From Bruticola sp004554425 (GTDB taxonomy: Bacteria; Vulcanimicrobiota; Xenobia; Xenobiales; Xenobiaceae), in the NCBI GenBank assembly GCA_958366945.1, contig CATXCY010000067.1:1-6698 (forward strand): a DNA stretch of 6,698 nucleotides. The letters run 5' to 3'. The notes under the pieces were generated by a model that had not been told where the DNA came from, did no database searches, and saw only the letters and a program-made list of their open reading frames with translations. How positions within the stretch are numbered: the first letter of the stretch is position 1; each line of letters starts with the position of its first letter. A program made the position numbers and the translations under genes. Shown one piece after another: positions 1-6,570 of this stretch.

Positions 1-20
1 CCTAAACTTATAGCGAAATA

Positions 21-104
21 AAGCTAACACAAAATAGCTAATGGGCGGGCGGAACACTAAATTAGCGTCTCTAGACTAAAAAACTACGCAACAAACAAGT
101 AAGC
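21..104 (-). repeat. Left copy of an ~84 bp intergenic element (inverted relative to 6571-6653)
   Basis: The reverse complement of 6571-6653 aligns with this stretch over its whole length. By hand alignment about 71 of 85 columns are identical, with 11 mismatches and 3 single-base gaps. Invariant blocks include GGGCGGGCGG, ACACTAA, TTAGCGTC, AAAACTACGC and AGTAAGC. The element lies 46 bp beyond the stop codon of the leftward ClC gene; strand is given as the transcript sense of that gene. It contains AGCTA/TAGCT arms around an 8-nt loop (22-39) and GCTAAT/ATTAGC arms spanning the GC-rich core. No coding capacity is evident. It may be a dispersed intergenic repeat, a 3' RNA element or half of a terminal inverted repeat; the sequence does not decide between these. 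Confidence 0.8.
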
Positions 105-150
105 AAGCGAACATTATATGCGTTTAACACGCTTATGCTGCGCAGTATAG

Positions 151-2007
151 TTATAGTTCTATAGATTCTTCGCCTTGCTTTTGCACAAAAGCTTGAAAAA
201 CTTCGTTGCGATCCAGCATAGCAACCAACTTACGCGAACGCGATGATTCCAGAACAGGCAAACATCCACAACGGCAACGACACATTAAATGTACTGCAGA
301 TGTTAAAGAATCACCAGGAGTTAAAAATTCTACATCTGTACGCATAATTTCTTTAACGCTAGTTGATTTGGTGCTGCGGCCGCTGCGTCGCATACGCCAA
401 TAGATAATATCACGGCGATCTATCTGTCCACAGAAGCTCCCCTTTTCGTTTATAACAGCTAGCAATGCATAACCAGTTTCCTTGAGTTTGGCAATTGCAT
501 CGTGGACGGAAGTATCAGGACTTACAAAAGTAAAATCAGAGCTCATAACTTCAGCTACACTAATTTTTTCTAGCGGACTTATCAAGGCTCCGCTTCCTTG
601 TTGCATATCTAAAACGCTGCGGCTCAGTTTTAAAGTATAAAGTGAGTCTTTATCTAACACAGAAGCAAATAAAGCAGCTACCACTGAGGCAGCCAAAATA
701 GGCATAAGCATGTAATAGTTAGCTGTAGTTTCAAAGATCATAAAAACTGCAGTAAGCGGAGCTCTAGCTGCTGCCGCAAAGACTGTAGCCATACCTATTA
801 GAGCATAGGCACCAGTTGCAGCTGTACTACCAGGGAAAACAGTGTTGGCAATATATCCATAAACACCACCTAACATGCATCCTATAAAAAGCGAAGGAGC
901 TAAATCACCCCCTGCTCCACCAGATCCAAGAATAAATGATGTGCCTATTATTTTGGCTATGACTAGAGCTAACATCAACGTAAAAGCTAAATGACCGTTC
1001 ATAGCTTCGTTCATGACATCATAGCCTCCAGCCATAATTTGCGGATAAAAAATAGCTATTATTCCGCAAAGCAAGCCGCCAACAGCAGGCTTGAACCACA
1101 CTGGACATTGTATATTTCCAAATATTTTTTCACTCACGGCCAACGAACGAGTGAAAGTGACTCCAACTAAAGCAGAAATTAGCCCCAATCCTAAACAAAG
1201 GAGCATTTCCCAAGAGCTTTGCAATACATAAATCGGTACTGAAAATTCGGCTAAATCTCCAACCAATAGTCGCGTAGCCACACAAGAAGTCACAGAACTA
1301 AGTACAATCAGACCAAAAGAGTGGTAAGTAAAACGAGCCAAAATAATTTCTAAAGCAAAAAATATACCCGCAATTGGAGCATTAAATGCCGAAGATATAC
1401 CTGCCGCCACACCACAAGCCAACAATATAATGGTATTGTGCTCGGATAGTTTCAAAAGTTGCGCAAATTTGGATCCTAAAGAAGCACCGATCTGTACAAT
1501 AGGCCCTTCTCGCCCAGCCGAGCCACCGCTACCTATAGTTAAAGCAGCAGATATCATACGGATTAAAGCTACTCGGCCATGAATAAGTCCATGTTGGGCA
1601 AAAACGCTGGTAATTACTCCAGAAACACCCCCTGGGTTTAAATCTTTGGAGCGCCACCACAAAAATAATCCGGTAAGTAAACCACCAATAGAGATAGATA
1701 GCGGAATAGCCCACCAAGTTTCAGGTAATGCCCACATCGAAATATGGTGAACGCTCTTAATCATAAAATTAAAACAAATAGCTGCTAAAGCAGTTATAAA
1801 ACCGACAGTCAAAGCATAAAGGCATTCCGCCGCTAGAGCGTTATAGTTATGAAGGGAACGCCTTACAATTTTAAACGTATTACTGTCTATTTTCACCAAC
1901 GCGACGATCCATTTTATGATATTTGTGAGGCGGGGCGTTCTTTTCTTTGGCCAATTTGCCCTGCTGTAGATTAAAATTATAAAAGAAAGGAAGAGTCTAC
2001 TAATCAT
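151..2007 (-). CDS. ClC-family chloride channel or H+/Cl- antiporter with C-terminal CBS pair
   Basis: This 618-residue inner-membrane protein moves chloride or a related anion across the cytoplasmic membrane. The hydrophobic ClC core spans roughly residues 55-455. The selectivity motif GGSAGREGP is at 161-169, with the gating glutamate at E167. SSAFNAPIAGIFFALE (205-220) and GSGGAGGDLAPSLFIG (361-376) are the other signature stretches. Two CBS domains follow (about 483-540 and 550-610), the usual cytosolic regulatory module that often binds nucleotides. The inner proton-pathway glutamate of E. coli ClcA (E203) aligns with I221, so channel activity or glutamate-independent coupling is possible. 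The second CBS domain contains an unusual CRCRCGC run at 576-582. The ATG at 2005-2007 gives a basic, hydrophobic leader of about 50 residues before the core, and no good Shine-Dalgarno precedes it, so the start is less certain than the family call. The gene is divergent from the kinase-like gene. No clear intrinsic terminator follows its stop; the left repeat copy lies there instead. Confidence 0.95.
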   Translation of the reverse strand: MISRLFLSFIILIYSRANWPKKRTPRLTNIIKWIVALVKIDSNTFKIVRRSLHNYNALAAECLYALTVGFITALAAICFNFMIKSVHHISMWALPETWWAIPLSISIGGLLTGLFLWWRSKDLNPGGVSGVITSVFAQHGLIHGRVALIRMISAALTIGSGGSAGREGPIVQIGASLGSKFAQLLKLSEHNTIILLACGVAAGISSAFNAPIAGIFFALEIILARFTYHSFGLIVLSSVTSCVATRLLVGDLAEFSVPIYVLQSSWEMLLCLGLGLISALVGVTFTRSLAVSEKIFGNIQCPVWFKPAVGGLLCGIIAIFYPQIMAGGYDVMNEAMNGHLAFTLMLALVIAKIIGTSFILGSGGAGGDLAPSLFIGCMLGGVYGYIANTVFPGSTAATGAYALIGMATVFAAAARAPLTAVFMIFETTANYYMLMPILAASVVAALFASVLDKDSLYTLKLSRSVLDMQQGSGALISPLEKISVAEVMSSDFTFVSPDTSVHDAIAKLKETGYALLAVINEKGSFCGQIDRRDIIYWRMRRSGRSTKSTSVKEIMRTDVEFLTPGDSLTSAVHLMCRCRCGCLPVLESSRSRKLVAMLDRNEVFQAFVQKQGEESIEL

Positions 2008-2169
2008 CTTTTAAGCAGGGAGTAAACGTCCCAAAAACAAATACTAAGGGTGTTCTTTTTTGTTGTCCGCATGGATAATAAATGAGGAGTAAGTCATTTA
2101 AGACGTTTTTTTCTAATGCTGGCTAAGAATATAGACAGAGAGAATATCTAGTAGAGGCAGAGTATTACT
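2008..2169. promoter_or_regulatory. Divergent intergenic region between the ClC and kinase-like genes
   Basis: These 162 bp separate two divergent start codons, so promoters for both directions should lie here or very near. For the rightward unit a weak candidate pairs TTCTTT (2053-2058) with TAATAA (2076-2081) at a 17-bp spacing; neither hexamer is close to consensus. AGAGG (2153-2157) is a possible ribosome binding site 12 bp before the GTG start. An in-frame TAG at 2152-2154 and the absence of ATG, GTG or TTG after it make GTG 2170 the first usable start. No convincing promoter is visible for the leftward gene. The assignment rests on geometry more than on motif quality. Confidence 0.45.
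2079..2112 (+). promoter_or_regulatory. Perfect 7-bp dyad with following T-run in the kinase leader
   Basis: TAAATGA (2079-2085) and TCATTTA (2094-2100) are perfect reverse complements around the 8-nt spacer GGAGTAAG. Five bases later a run of seven T residues begins (2106-2112). The arrangement could be a transcription-factor operator, or in RNA a weak AU-rich hairpin acting as an attenuator. The GGAG in the loop resembles a Shine-Dalgarno sequence, but no start codon sits at a suitable distance. The stem is AT-rich and separated from the T-run, so a strong terminator is unlikely. Confidence 0.35.
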
Positions 2170-5100
2170 GTGGTTCCATCAAACATCGGCGTCTATGAAA
2201 TCATTGAAGAGGTAGGCAAAGGGCCTTCTGCTGTAGTCTACCAAGCGACTAATAAGAATACGCACAAAAGAGTAGCTTTAAAAGTTATCAATGCGTCTCT
2301 CAGTTCAGATGAAAGTCTAATCACTGATTTGCAACGTTCTGTTGTCGTTTCTTCATCTCTCGAACATGCCAACATAGCCAAAGTATACGACTTAGGAGAA
2401 GACTTAAGCTATCATTTTATCGCCTCTGAGTTTATTGATGGCGTAGCTTTGCAGACTTTAATTGAACACTATAAAAAGTTTGATATAGATCATGCCTGCC
2501 GAATTATGCAAGAAGCAGCCAAAGGTCTAAGCTTTGCTCATAAGCAAGGTATTTTCCACGGTTGTTTGCATCCCGGCAACATAATTATCGAAAAACAAAC
2601 AGGCAGAGTAGTTATTACTGATTTTGGAACTTCCAGAGCGCTATTCACTCACAACAGTGAATTAAAAAATGATTCTAAGCGCTTAGGTTTTATCGCTCCT
2701 GAATTATCTTCCGACTCTGCTCCAGACTCCCAATCCGATCTTTTTTCTTTAGGAGCAGCCCTTTATTACATGGTGACTGGCGAGCGTCCAGCTCCAGGGT
2801 TAGTTTCCACTCCAGGAACAGCTTTGCCTCAGATGCCGCGTTTGCGAGCTCATTTGCCCAAAGCGCCCATTTGGTTGGAAACTTTAGTGGCTCGCTTGAT
2901 GGTCTCTGACCCAATTGAGCGGGATTGCTCTGCAGAAGATTTTGTCGAAGAGATCGAAGTTGGCCTTGAATCTGACAAAAATGGAGTTTCTGATATGGCA
3001 CCTCTAGGCGAGAATCCTTTCCAATCTCAGGAGAGACGCAGCGATCCTGGCAGCGGCTTCTCCGGCTCGCAAACTTCCTCAGGCGGAGATATGCGTTTGT
3101 TGCGCTCCAAAACTGCCGGCGGAACTTTAGGAATGTTAATGCGCAAGCAAAATGTTTCTTCTGATATGGAAGCATCTGTTCAAGATGCCGAAAAACGCTT
3201 GCTTAATTTGGAGTTTAATCCGCGTGAAGGCGATCAAGGGGTTCCCCGTGATCCGCGTCCCAGCAGTGTTTCTCGTTCTTCTGTATATTCTTCGAGCAAC
3301 ACCTCCGCCGGTGTAGATCCTATGGAACCAGCCGTTCCTCAACCTGCGCTTCAACCTACACCTGGACGTTCACAGACTCCTATAACTCCGCCATCCAGGC
3401 CCTCGCGCCCAACTTCTGTCGGAGCTCGCCAGTCTAGACGCAGTCAGATTCCTTCTCAACCACAGCAACCACAAGCTCAACCACCTTATAACGATAACCA
3501 ATATCCTTCCCAGCAGAGTGCTTACCCTAAGCAAGGTGGATACTCTCAAGACAATTATCCTCCTCAGCAAGGCGCTTATCCTGAGCAAGGTGGATACCCT
3601 CAAGACAATTATCCTCCTCAGCAGAACGCTTACCCTGAGCAGGGTGGATATCCTCAAGAGAATTATCCTCCTCAACAGAGCGCTTATCCTGAGCAAGGTG
3701 GATACCCTCAAGACAATTATCCTCCTCAGCAAGGTGCCTATCCAGAGCGAACTGTTCCTCCCGCACCTAATACAAACGATTTCGGCAGCGGATTAAACAA
3801 CACGAGTATGGGCTTTGATCCTAACGATCCTCAACCAGTACCAGTTCCTCTCAGCGGCAGTCGTTTTGATGCAGCTTCCCAAGTTTTGGATGACAATGAG
3901 CCATCTCAAGGCGGCATTCGTCCTATGGGCTTCCCTAATAGTCGCGGTCAAAGCCAAAAAGCTAAGCACAGTGGCGTCGGTTCACAGCAACTTTATGTAG
4001 AAGATCGTGAACAAGCCGGCTTAGGTGAGCCTATGCAAACAAGTCCCTTTGTGTCACTGCAATCGGAAGAAAATGACATTGCCAGTTTGCGTAGCGGTGG
4101 AGCTATGGGCGATGCAGTAATAAATCCGAATACTCCTCCGAGCTTCCCTCCAGGTGCTACTCCCAAGCGTCCTTCTTTAACAGACGGACCTGGAACGGTA
4201 CGTATCGCTAAACAATTGCAGCCTCAAAGTAGCGGCAGCAATCTTATGGGCATCATTATTGCCTTAGTTGTCGTTGTTTTACTCGGCGGCGGAGGCTACT
4301 ACTATTTCTTCTTCCCCAAGGGGCAAGTAAAAATAGCGGTTAATAATGCTCCTAAAGCTAAAGTTTCCTTAATTATGCAAGACAACGTTGTCAAAACTGA
4401 AGACGTTGTTGACGGTAAGCTCACTTTACGTATACCGTTAAATAAAGAACTCGTGGTTCGAGTATCAGCTGATGGCTTTAAGGATCACGACACCAAACTC
4501 AATCTTAGTTCGGAATCTCCTGTTAAGGATCTGCAAGTCGACATGGTCGGTGCTCCGGCTGGATTGACTGTGCATATTACTAATGAAAAGCTTCCTTCTC
4601 AGCCTAAAGTAAAAGTAACTTGTGACGGACAGCTGATTAAAGATGGAGAAATGGTCGCTGCTGGAGGCTTAGCCAGATTTGAAGTGCCTACCGAAAAGCC
4701 TTTGGAAGTTACTGTTAGTGCTCCCGGTTTCTTGAAGTACCAAGAGAAAGTAACTATCGATCCTAGTGAGGGCGATAAAGACTTGCAAGTTACTTTGAGC
4801 CGCAATAAAGGCACTGTGAGAGTTACTCCCAAAGGAGAGCGTTTCTCTCAAAGTTCTTTAACCGTAGTTCTTATACAAAATGGCAAAAAACTTACCTCTA
4901 AGAAAATTTCAGGCGGTCAATCAGCTGAATTTGAAATTGACTTAGGCAAGACTTATACCGTAAAAGCCAGCTCTAATTTGCACAGTCCGGCTAAAAAAGA
5001 CGTAAAAGTTAGCGTCAGTAAACCTGATGCAGAAGTTGTGCTCAACATGAATCTTACTCCCACTTTGAGAGTTTTCACTAATGCTAATGCTACCGTTTAT

Positions 5101-5517
5101 CTTAACGGCAAGTATGTAGGCAAAGCCGACGCTAGTGGAAGTTTGACTTTAAGTAGTGGTTTGGTAACCGGCCAGCAGTATAAGATTACTTGCAAACGCG
5201 GTGGTTATAAAGATGGTGCTTCTAAGTTAACTATGAAACCCGGTGATGACAACCGAGTAGATCTCCAGTTGGAGAAAGCTCCAGAACCCCAAAAGCAGCC
5301 CACTTATGTATATGAAGAGGAAGCTCCGGCCAGTTCTTCTTCTGGAAGTTACAACCCTGGAGGCTATGGCGGCAGCAGTTATGGTAGCGGAGATGCTTAC
5401 TATAGTAGTGGCAGTTCATCTTCCGGCAGTTACTCAAGCGGTGGCGGTTCTTCTAGTTCCTCTTCTAGCAACTCTGGTGGCGGTAACTCTTGGGGCGGAG
5501 CAGAAGGCGGCTGGTAG
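2170..5517 (+). CDS. Large membrane-anchored Ser/Thr kinase-like protein (probable pseudokinase) with PEGA-like external modules
   Basis: This 1115-residue protein starts at GTG. Residues 8-265 form a protein-kinase fold: glycine loop GKGPSAVVY (16-24), ATP-site lysine K38 in VALK, DFG at 151-153, APE-like APEL (176-179) and DLFSLGAALYYMVTGERP (190-207). The catalytic loop reads HGCLHPGN (130-137) instead of HRDLKPxN, so the catalytic Asp is Cys132 and the following Lys is His134. The alpha-C Glu position appears to be Ser57. Residues 266-690 are a Pro/Gln/Ser-rich, probably disordered linker that includes an 18-residue tandem repeat (443-528). One membrane span lies at about 692-716. Four beta-rich modules follow (about 718-791, 798-877, 881-961, 964-1036). 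The last, with TVYLNGKYVGKADASG, closely resembles a PEGA domain. A Ser/Gly/Tyr-rich tail (1054-1115) ends in GGW. Expected topology is kinase fold inside and modules outside. It is transcribed with the sugar kinase 6 bp downstream. Family membership is clear; ligand, partners and residual activity are unknown. Confidence 0.9.
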   Translation: MVPSNIGVYEIIEEVGKGPSAVVYQATNKNTHKRVALKVINASLSSDESLITDLQRSVVVSSSLEHANIAKVYDLGEDLSYHFIASEFIDGVALQTLIEHYKKFDIDHACRIMQEAAKGLSFAHKQGIFHGCLHPGNIIIEKQTGRVVITDFGTSRALFTHNSELKNDSKRLGFIAPELSSDSAPDSQSDLFSLGAALYYMVTGERPAPGLVSTPGTALPQMPRLRAHLPKAPIWLETLVARLMVSDPIERDCSAEDFVEEIEVGLESDKNGVSDMAPLGENPFQSQERRSDPGSGFSGSQTSSGGDMRLLRSKTAGGTLGMLMRKQNVSSDMEASVQDAEKRLLNLEFNPREGDQGVPRDPRPSSVSRSSVYSSSNTSAGVDPMEPAVPQPALQPTPGRSQTPITPPSRPSRPTSVGARQSRRSQIPSQPQQPQAQPPYNDNQYPSQQSAYPKQGGYSQDNYPPQQGAYPEQGGYPQDNYPPQQNAYPEQGGYPQENYPPQQSAYPEQGGYPQDNYPPQQGAYPERTVPPAPNTNDFGSGLNNTSMGFDPNDPQPVPVPLSGSRFDAASQVLDDNEPSQGGIRPMGFPNSRGQSQKAKHSGVGSQQLYVEDREQAGLGEPMQTSPFVSLQSEENDIASLRSGGAMGDAVINPNTPPSFPPGATPKRPSLTDGPGTVRIAKQLQPQSSGSNLMGIIIALVVVVLLGGGGYYYFFFPKGQVKIAVNNAPKAKVSLIMQDNVVKTEDVVDGKLTLRIPLNKELVVRVSADGFKDHDTKLNLSSESPVKDLQVDMVGAPAGLTVHITNEKLPSQPKVKVTCDGQLIKDGEMVAAGGLARFEVPTEKPLEVTVSAPGFLKYQEKVTIDPSEGDKDLQVTLSRNKGTVRVTPKGERFSQSSLTVVLIQNGKKLTSKKISGGQSAEFEIDLGKTYTVKASSNLHSPAKKDVKVSVSKPDAEVVLNMNLTPTLRVFTNANATVYLNGKYVGKADASGSLTLSSGLVTGQQYKITCKRGGYKDGASKLTMKPGDDNRVDLQLEKAPEPQKQPTYVYEEEAPASSSSGSYNPGGYGGSSYGSGDAYYSSGSSSSGSYSSGGGSSSSSSSNSGGGNSWGGAEGGW
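3496..3753 (+). repeat. 54-bp in-frame tandem repeat encoding a Tyr/Pro/Gln/Gly-rich array
   Basis: The consensus unit DNYPPQQGAYPEQGGYPQ (18 residues) occurs in three near-identical copies at residues 461-478, 479-496 and 497-514. A degenerate first copy (443-460, NQYPSQQSAYPKQGGYSQ) precedes them and a partial last copy (515-528) follows. Copies differ mainly at the residue after QQ (S, G or N) and at D/E in the first position. At DNA level the copies are also very similar, which indicates recent expansion by slippage or unequal recombination. The array lies in the cytoplasmic linker between the kinase fold and the membrane span. Its composition suggests a disordered spacer or a self-associating segment. 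Confidence 0.95.
4243..4317 (+). other. Single transmembrane segment of the kinase-like protein
   Basis: Residues 692-716 read as an uninterrupted hydrophobic stretch (GIIIALVVVVLL, then GGGGYYYFFF) followed by Pro-Lys. It is the only convincing membrane span in the protein. It separates the kinase fold and linker from the beta-rich modules, as in typical bacterial receptor kinases. No N-terminal signal peptide is present, which fits an N-in, C-out single-pass protein. Confidence 0.88.
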
Positions 5518-5523
5518 ATTGCG

Positions 5524-6456
5524 GTGATTTTGATCGTTTCTACAAATCCGACAGTCGATAGGACTATCGGTGTTCCAGTGTTGATACCTCACCAAGTCCA
5601 CCGCGCTGTAAGTTTACGCATCAGCGCGGGCGGAAAAGGGATTAACGTAGGAAGAGCTAGCAAGACCCTTGGAGAGTCTTACTTAGTGTCAGGTTTCTTG
5701 GGCGGTTCATCTGGTCAACTTTTGCAACGTTTGACTGCCCAAGAAAACATCGCAACTTCTTGGCTTAAGTTTGATGACTTAGAAACTAAAATGAGCCACT
5801 TGTTGCGCCATAGCCAAGGTGATTCTACCGTTATAAATGAACCGGGGCCAACATTAAGTAAGCGTCACTGGCAAGAACTAGCTGACTTTATCTTAAAGCA
5901 AAGTGCTCAAAGTCAGGCAGCTGTTTTTGCAGGCAGCGTCCCTCCTGGAGTCAGTGCCCAAGACTACAGGCAACTATGCGTTCACTTAGCTCAACAAGTT
6001 GGCCCAACCTTGATAGATACTCCTGGAGATACCTTAAAAGCAATAATTGCTGATCCTCAAAGTTTGGCTATAAAAGTCAATCGTGATGAACTCAGCGACG
6101 CTTTGAATATGCCAGTATCAAACTTAGGAGAAGTGATCGACGCAGCTAGTTGCGTTTTTAAACGTGGAGCCTCTTTAGTTTGTGTAACCATGGGCGAAGG
6201 CGGTGCCGTCGCTCTTAATACAGAAGGAATATGGCGTTGCTCTTATTCTATTGACCACGTGGTTAGTTCTGTAGGTAGCGGCGATTCTTTTAGTGCAGGG
6301 TTAAGCTTACATTGCAGTAGACATTTACCTTTGCCTGAAGCCCTACGTTGGGCCAGTGCTTGTGGTGCGGCTAACGCAGAAACAGAACTGCCGGCTGTAT
6401 TTACCCTAGAAAGAGTTAAGGCTTTGCTACCTTTAATTCAGATCGAAAAGCTTTAG
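5524..6456 (+). CDS. PfkB-family sugar kinase, 1-phosphofructokinase / tagatose-6-phosphate kinase type
   Basis: This 310-residue cytosolic enzyme, of normal family length, should transfer phosphate from ATP to a sugar phosphate such as fructose-1-phosphate or tagatose-6-phosphate. Visible motifs in order: NPTVD (8-12), AGGKGINVGRA (35-45), the substrate-site stretch TVINEPGP (102-109), GSVPPG (137-142), KVNRDEL (184-190, the KPNxxEL motif with Val for Pro), TMGEGGA (222-228) and the anion-hole/catalytic motif GSGDSFSAG (251-259) with the likely base at Asp254. GTG 5524 is preferred because MILIVSTNP matches the family N-terminus. Its ribosome binding site must lie in the end of the upstream gene; AAGG at 5504-5507 is a weak, distant candidate. 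It is the second gene of a unit with the kinase-like gene, 6 bp apart and in the same frame after one TAG. No PTS transporter or sugar regulator is present to name the substrate, so fructose versus tagatose specificity is open. Confidence 0.92.
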   Translation: MILIVSTNPTVDRTIGVPVLIPHQVHRAVSLRISAGGKGINVGRASKTLGESYLVSGFLGGSSGQLLQRLTAQENIATSWLKFDDLETKMSHLLRHSQGDSTVINEPGPTLSKRHWQELADFILKQSAQSQAAVFAGSVPPGVSAQDYRQLCVHLAQQVGPTLIDTPGDTLKAIIADPQSLAIKVNRDELSDALNMPVSNLGEVIDAASCVFKRGASLVCVTMGEGGAVALNTEGIWRCSYSIDHVVSSVGSGDSFSAGLSLHCSRHLPLPEALRWASACGAANAETELPAVFTLERVKALLPLIQIEKL

Positions 6457-6485
6457 CCTTAATTTTGTTCTAGGCTTTCTAGTAC

Positions 6486-6525
6486 AAAAAGACTCACTCG
6501 AAAATATCGAGTGAGTCTTTTTTTT
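6486..6525 (+). terminator. Rho-independent terminator after the sugar kinase gene
   Basis: A perfect 16-bp stem (6486-6501 with 6507-6522) encloses the 5-nt loop AAATA. The inner stem is GACTCACTCGA paired with TCGAGTGAGTC, and the 3' side runs straight into eight T residues (6518-6525). It lies 29 bp beyond the TAG stop, so it closes the kinase-like/sugar-kinase unit. A matching run of five A residues on the 5' side means it could also work on the opposite strand for a convergent gene beyond the right edge. Confidence 0.95.
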
Positions 6526-6570
6526 GTATATATGGCCCTCACATTAGCTCTACTTGTGCTTGCCTGTTAC

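Noticed and set aside
41..52. G-quadruplex at GGGCGGGCGG
   Set aside because: Only two GGG runs and one GG are present, which is not enough for a standard quadruplex.
121..150. Possible terminator for the ClC gene at the CTGCGCAG palindrome (138-145) or GCGT/ACGC arms (121-133)
   Set aside because: The palindrome has no loop, the other stem is only 4 bp, and no T-run follows either on the minus strand.
206..403. Short plus-strand frame opposite the ClC CBS region
   Set aside because: It is antisense to a well-supported conserved domain and has no independent evidence.
2071..2085. Tiny leader frame ATG GAT AAT AAA TGA
   Set aside because: Four codons without a ribosome binding site are expected by chance.
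2690..3175. A 161-codon open frame on the minus strand
   Set aside because: It lies wholly inside the kinase-like gene, has no recognisable motif and no ribosome binding site, and is a shadow frame.
3370..3796. Open frames of about 80-120 codons on both strands over the repeat region
   Set aside because: They arise because a 54-bp repeat without stops in several frames keeps those frames open. Their translations are periodic and the in-frame protein explains the DNA.
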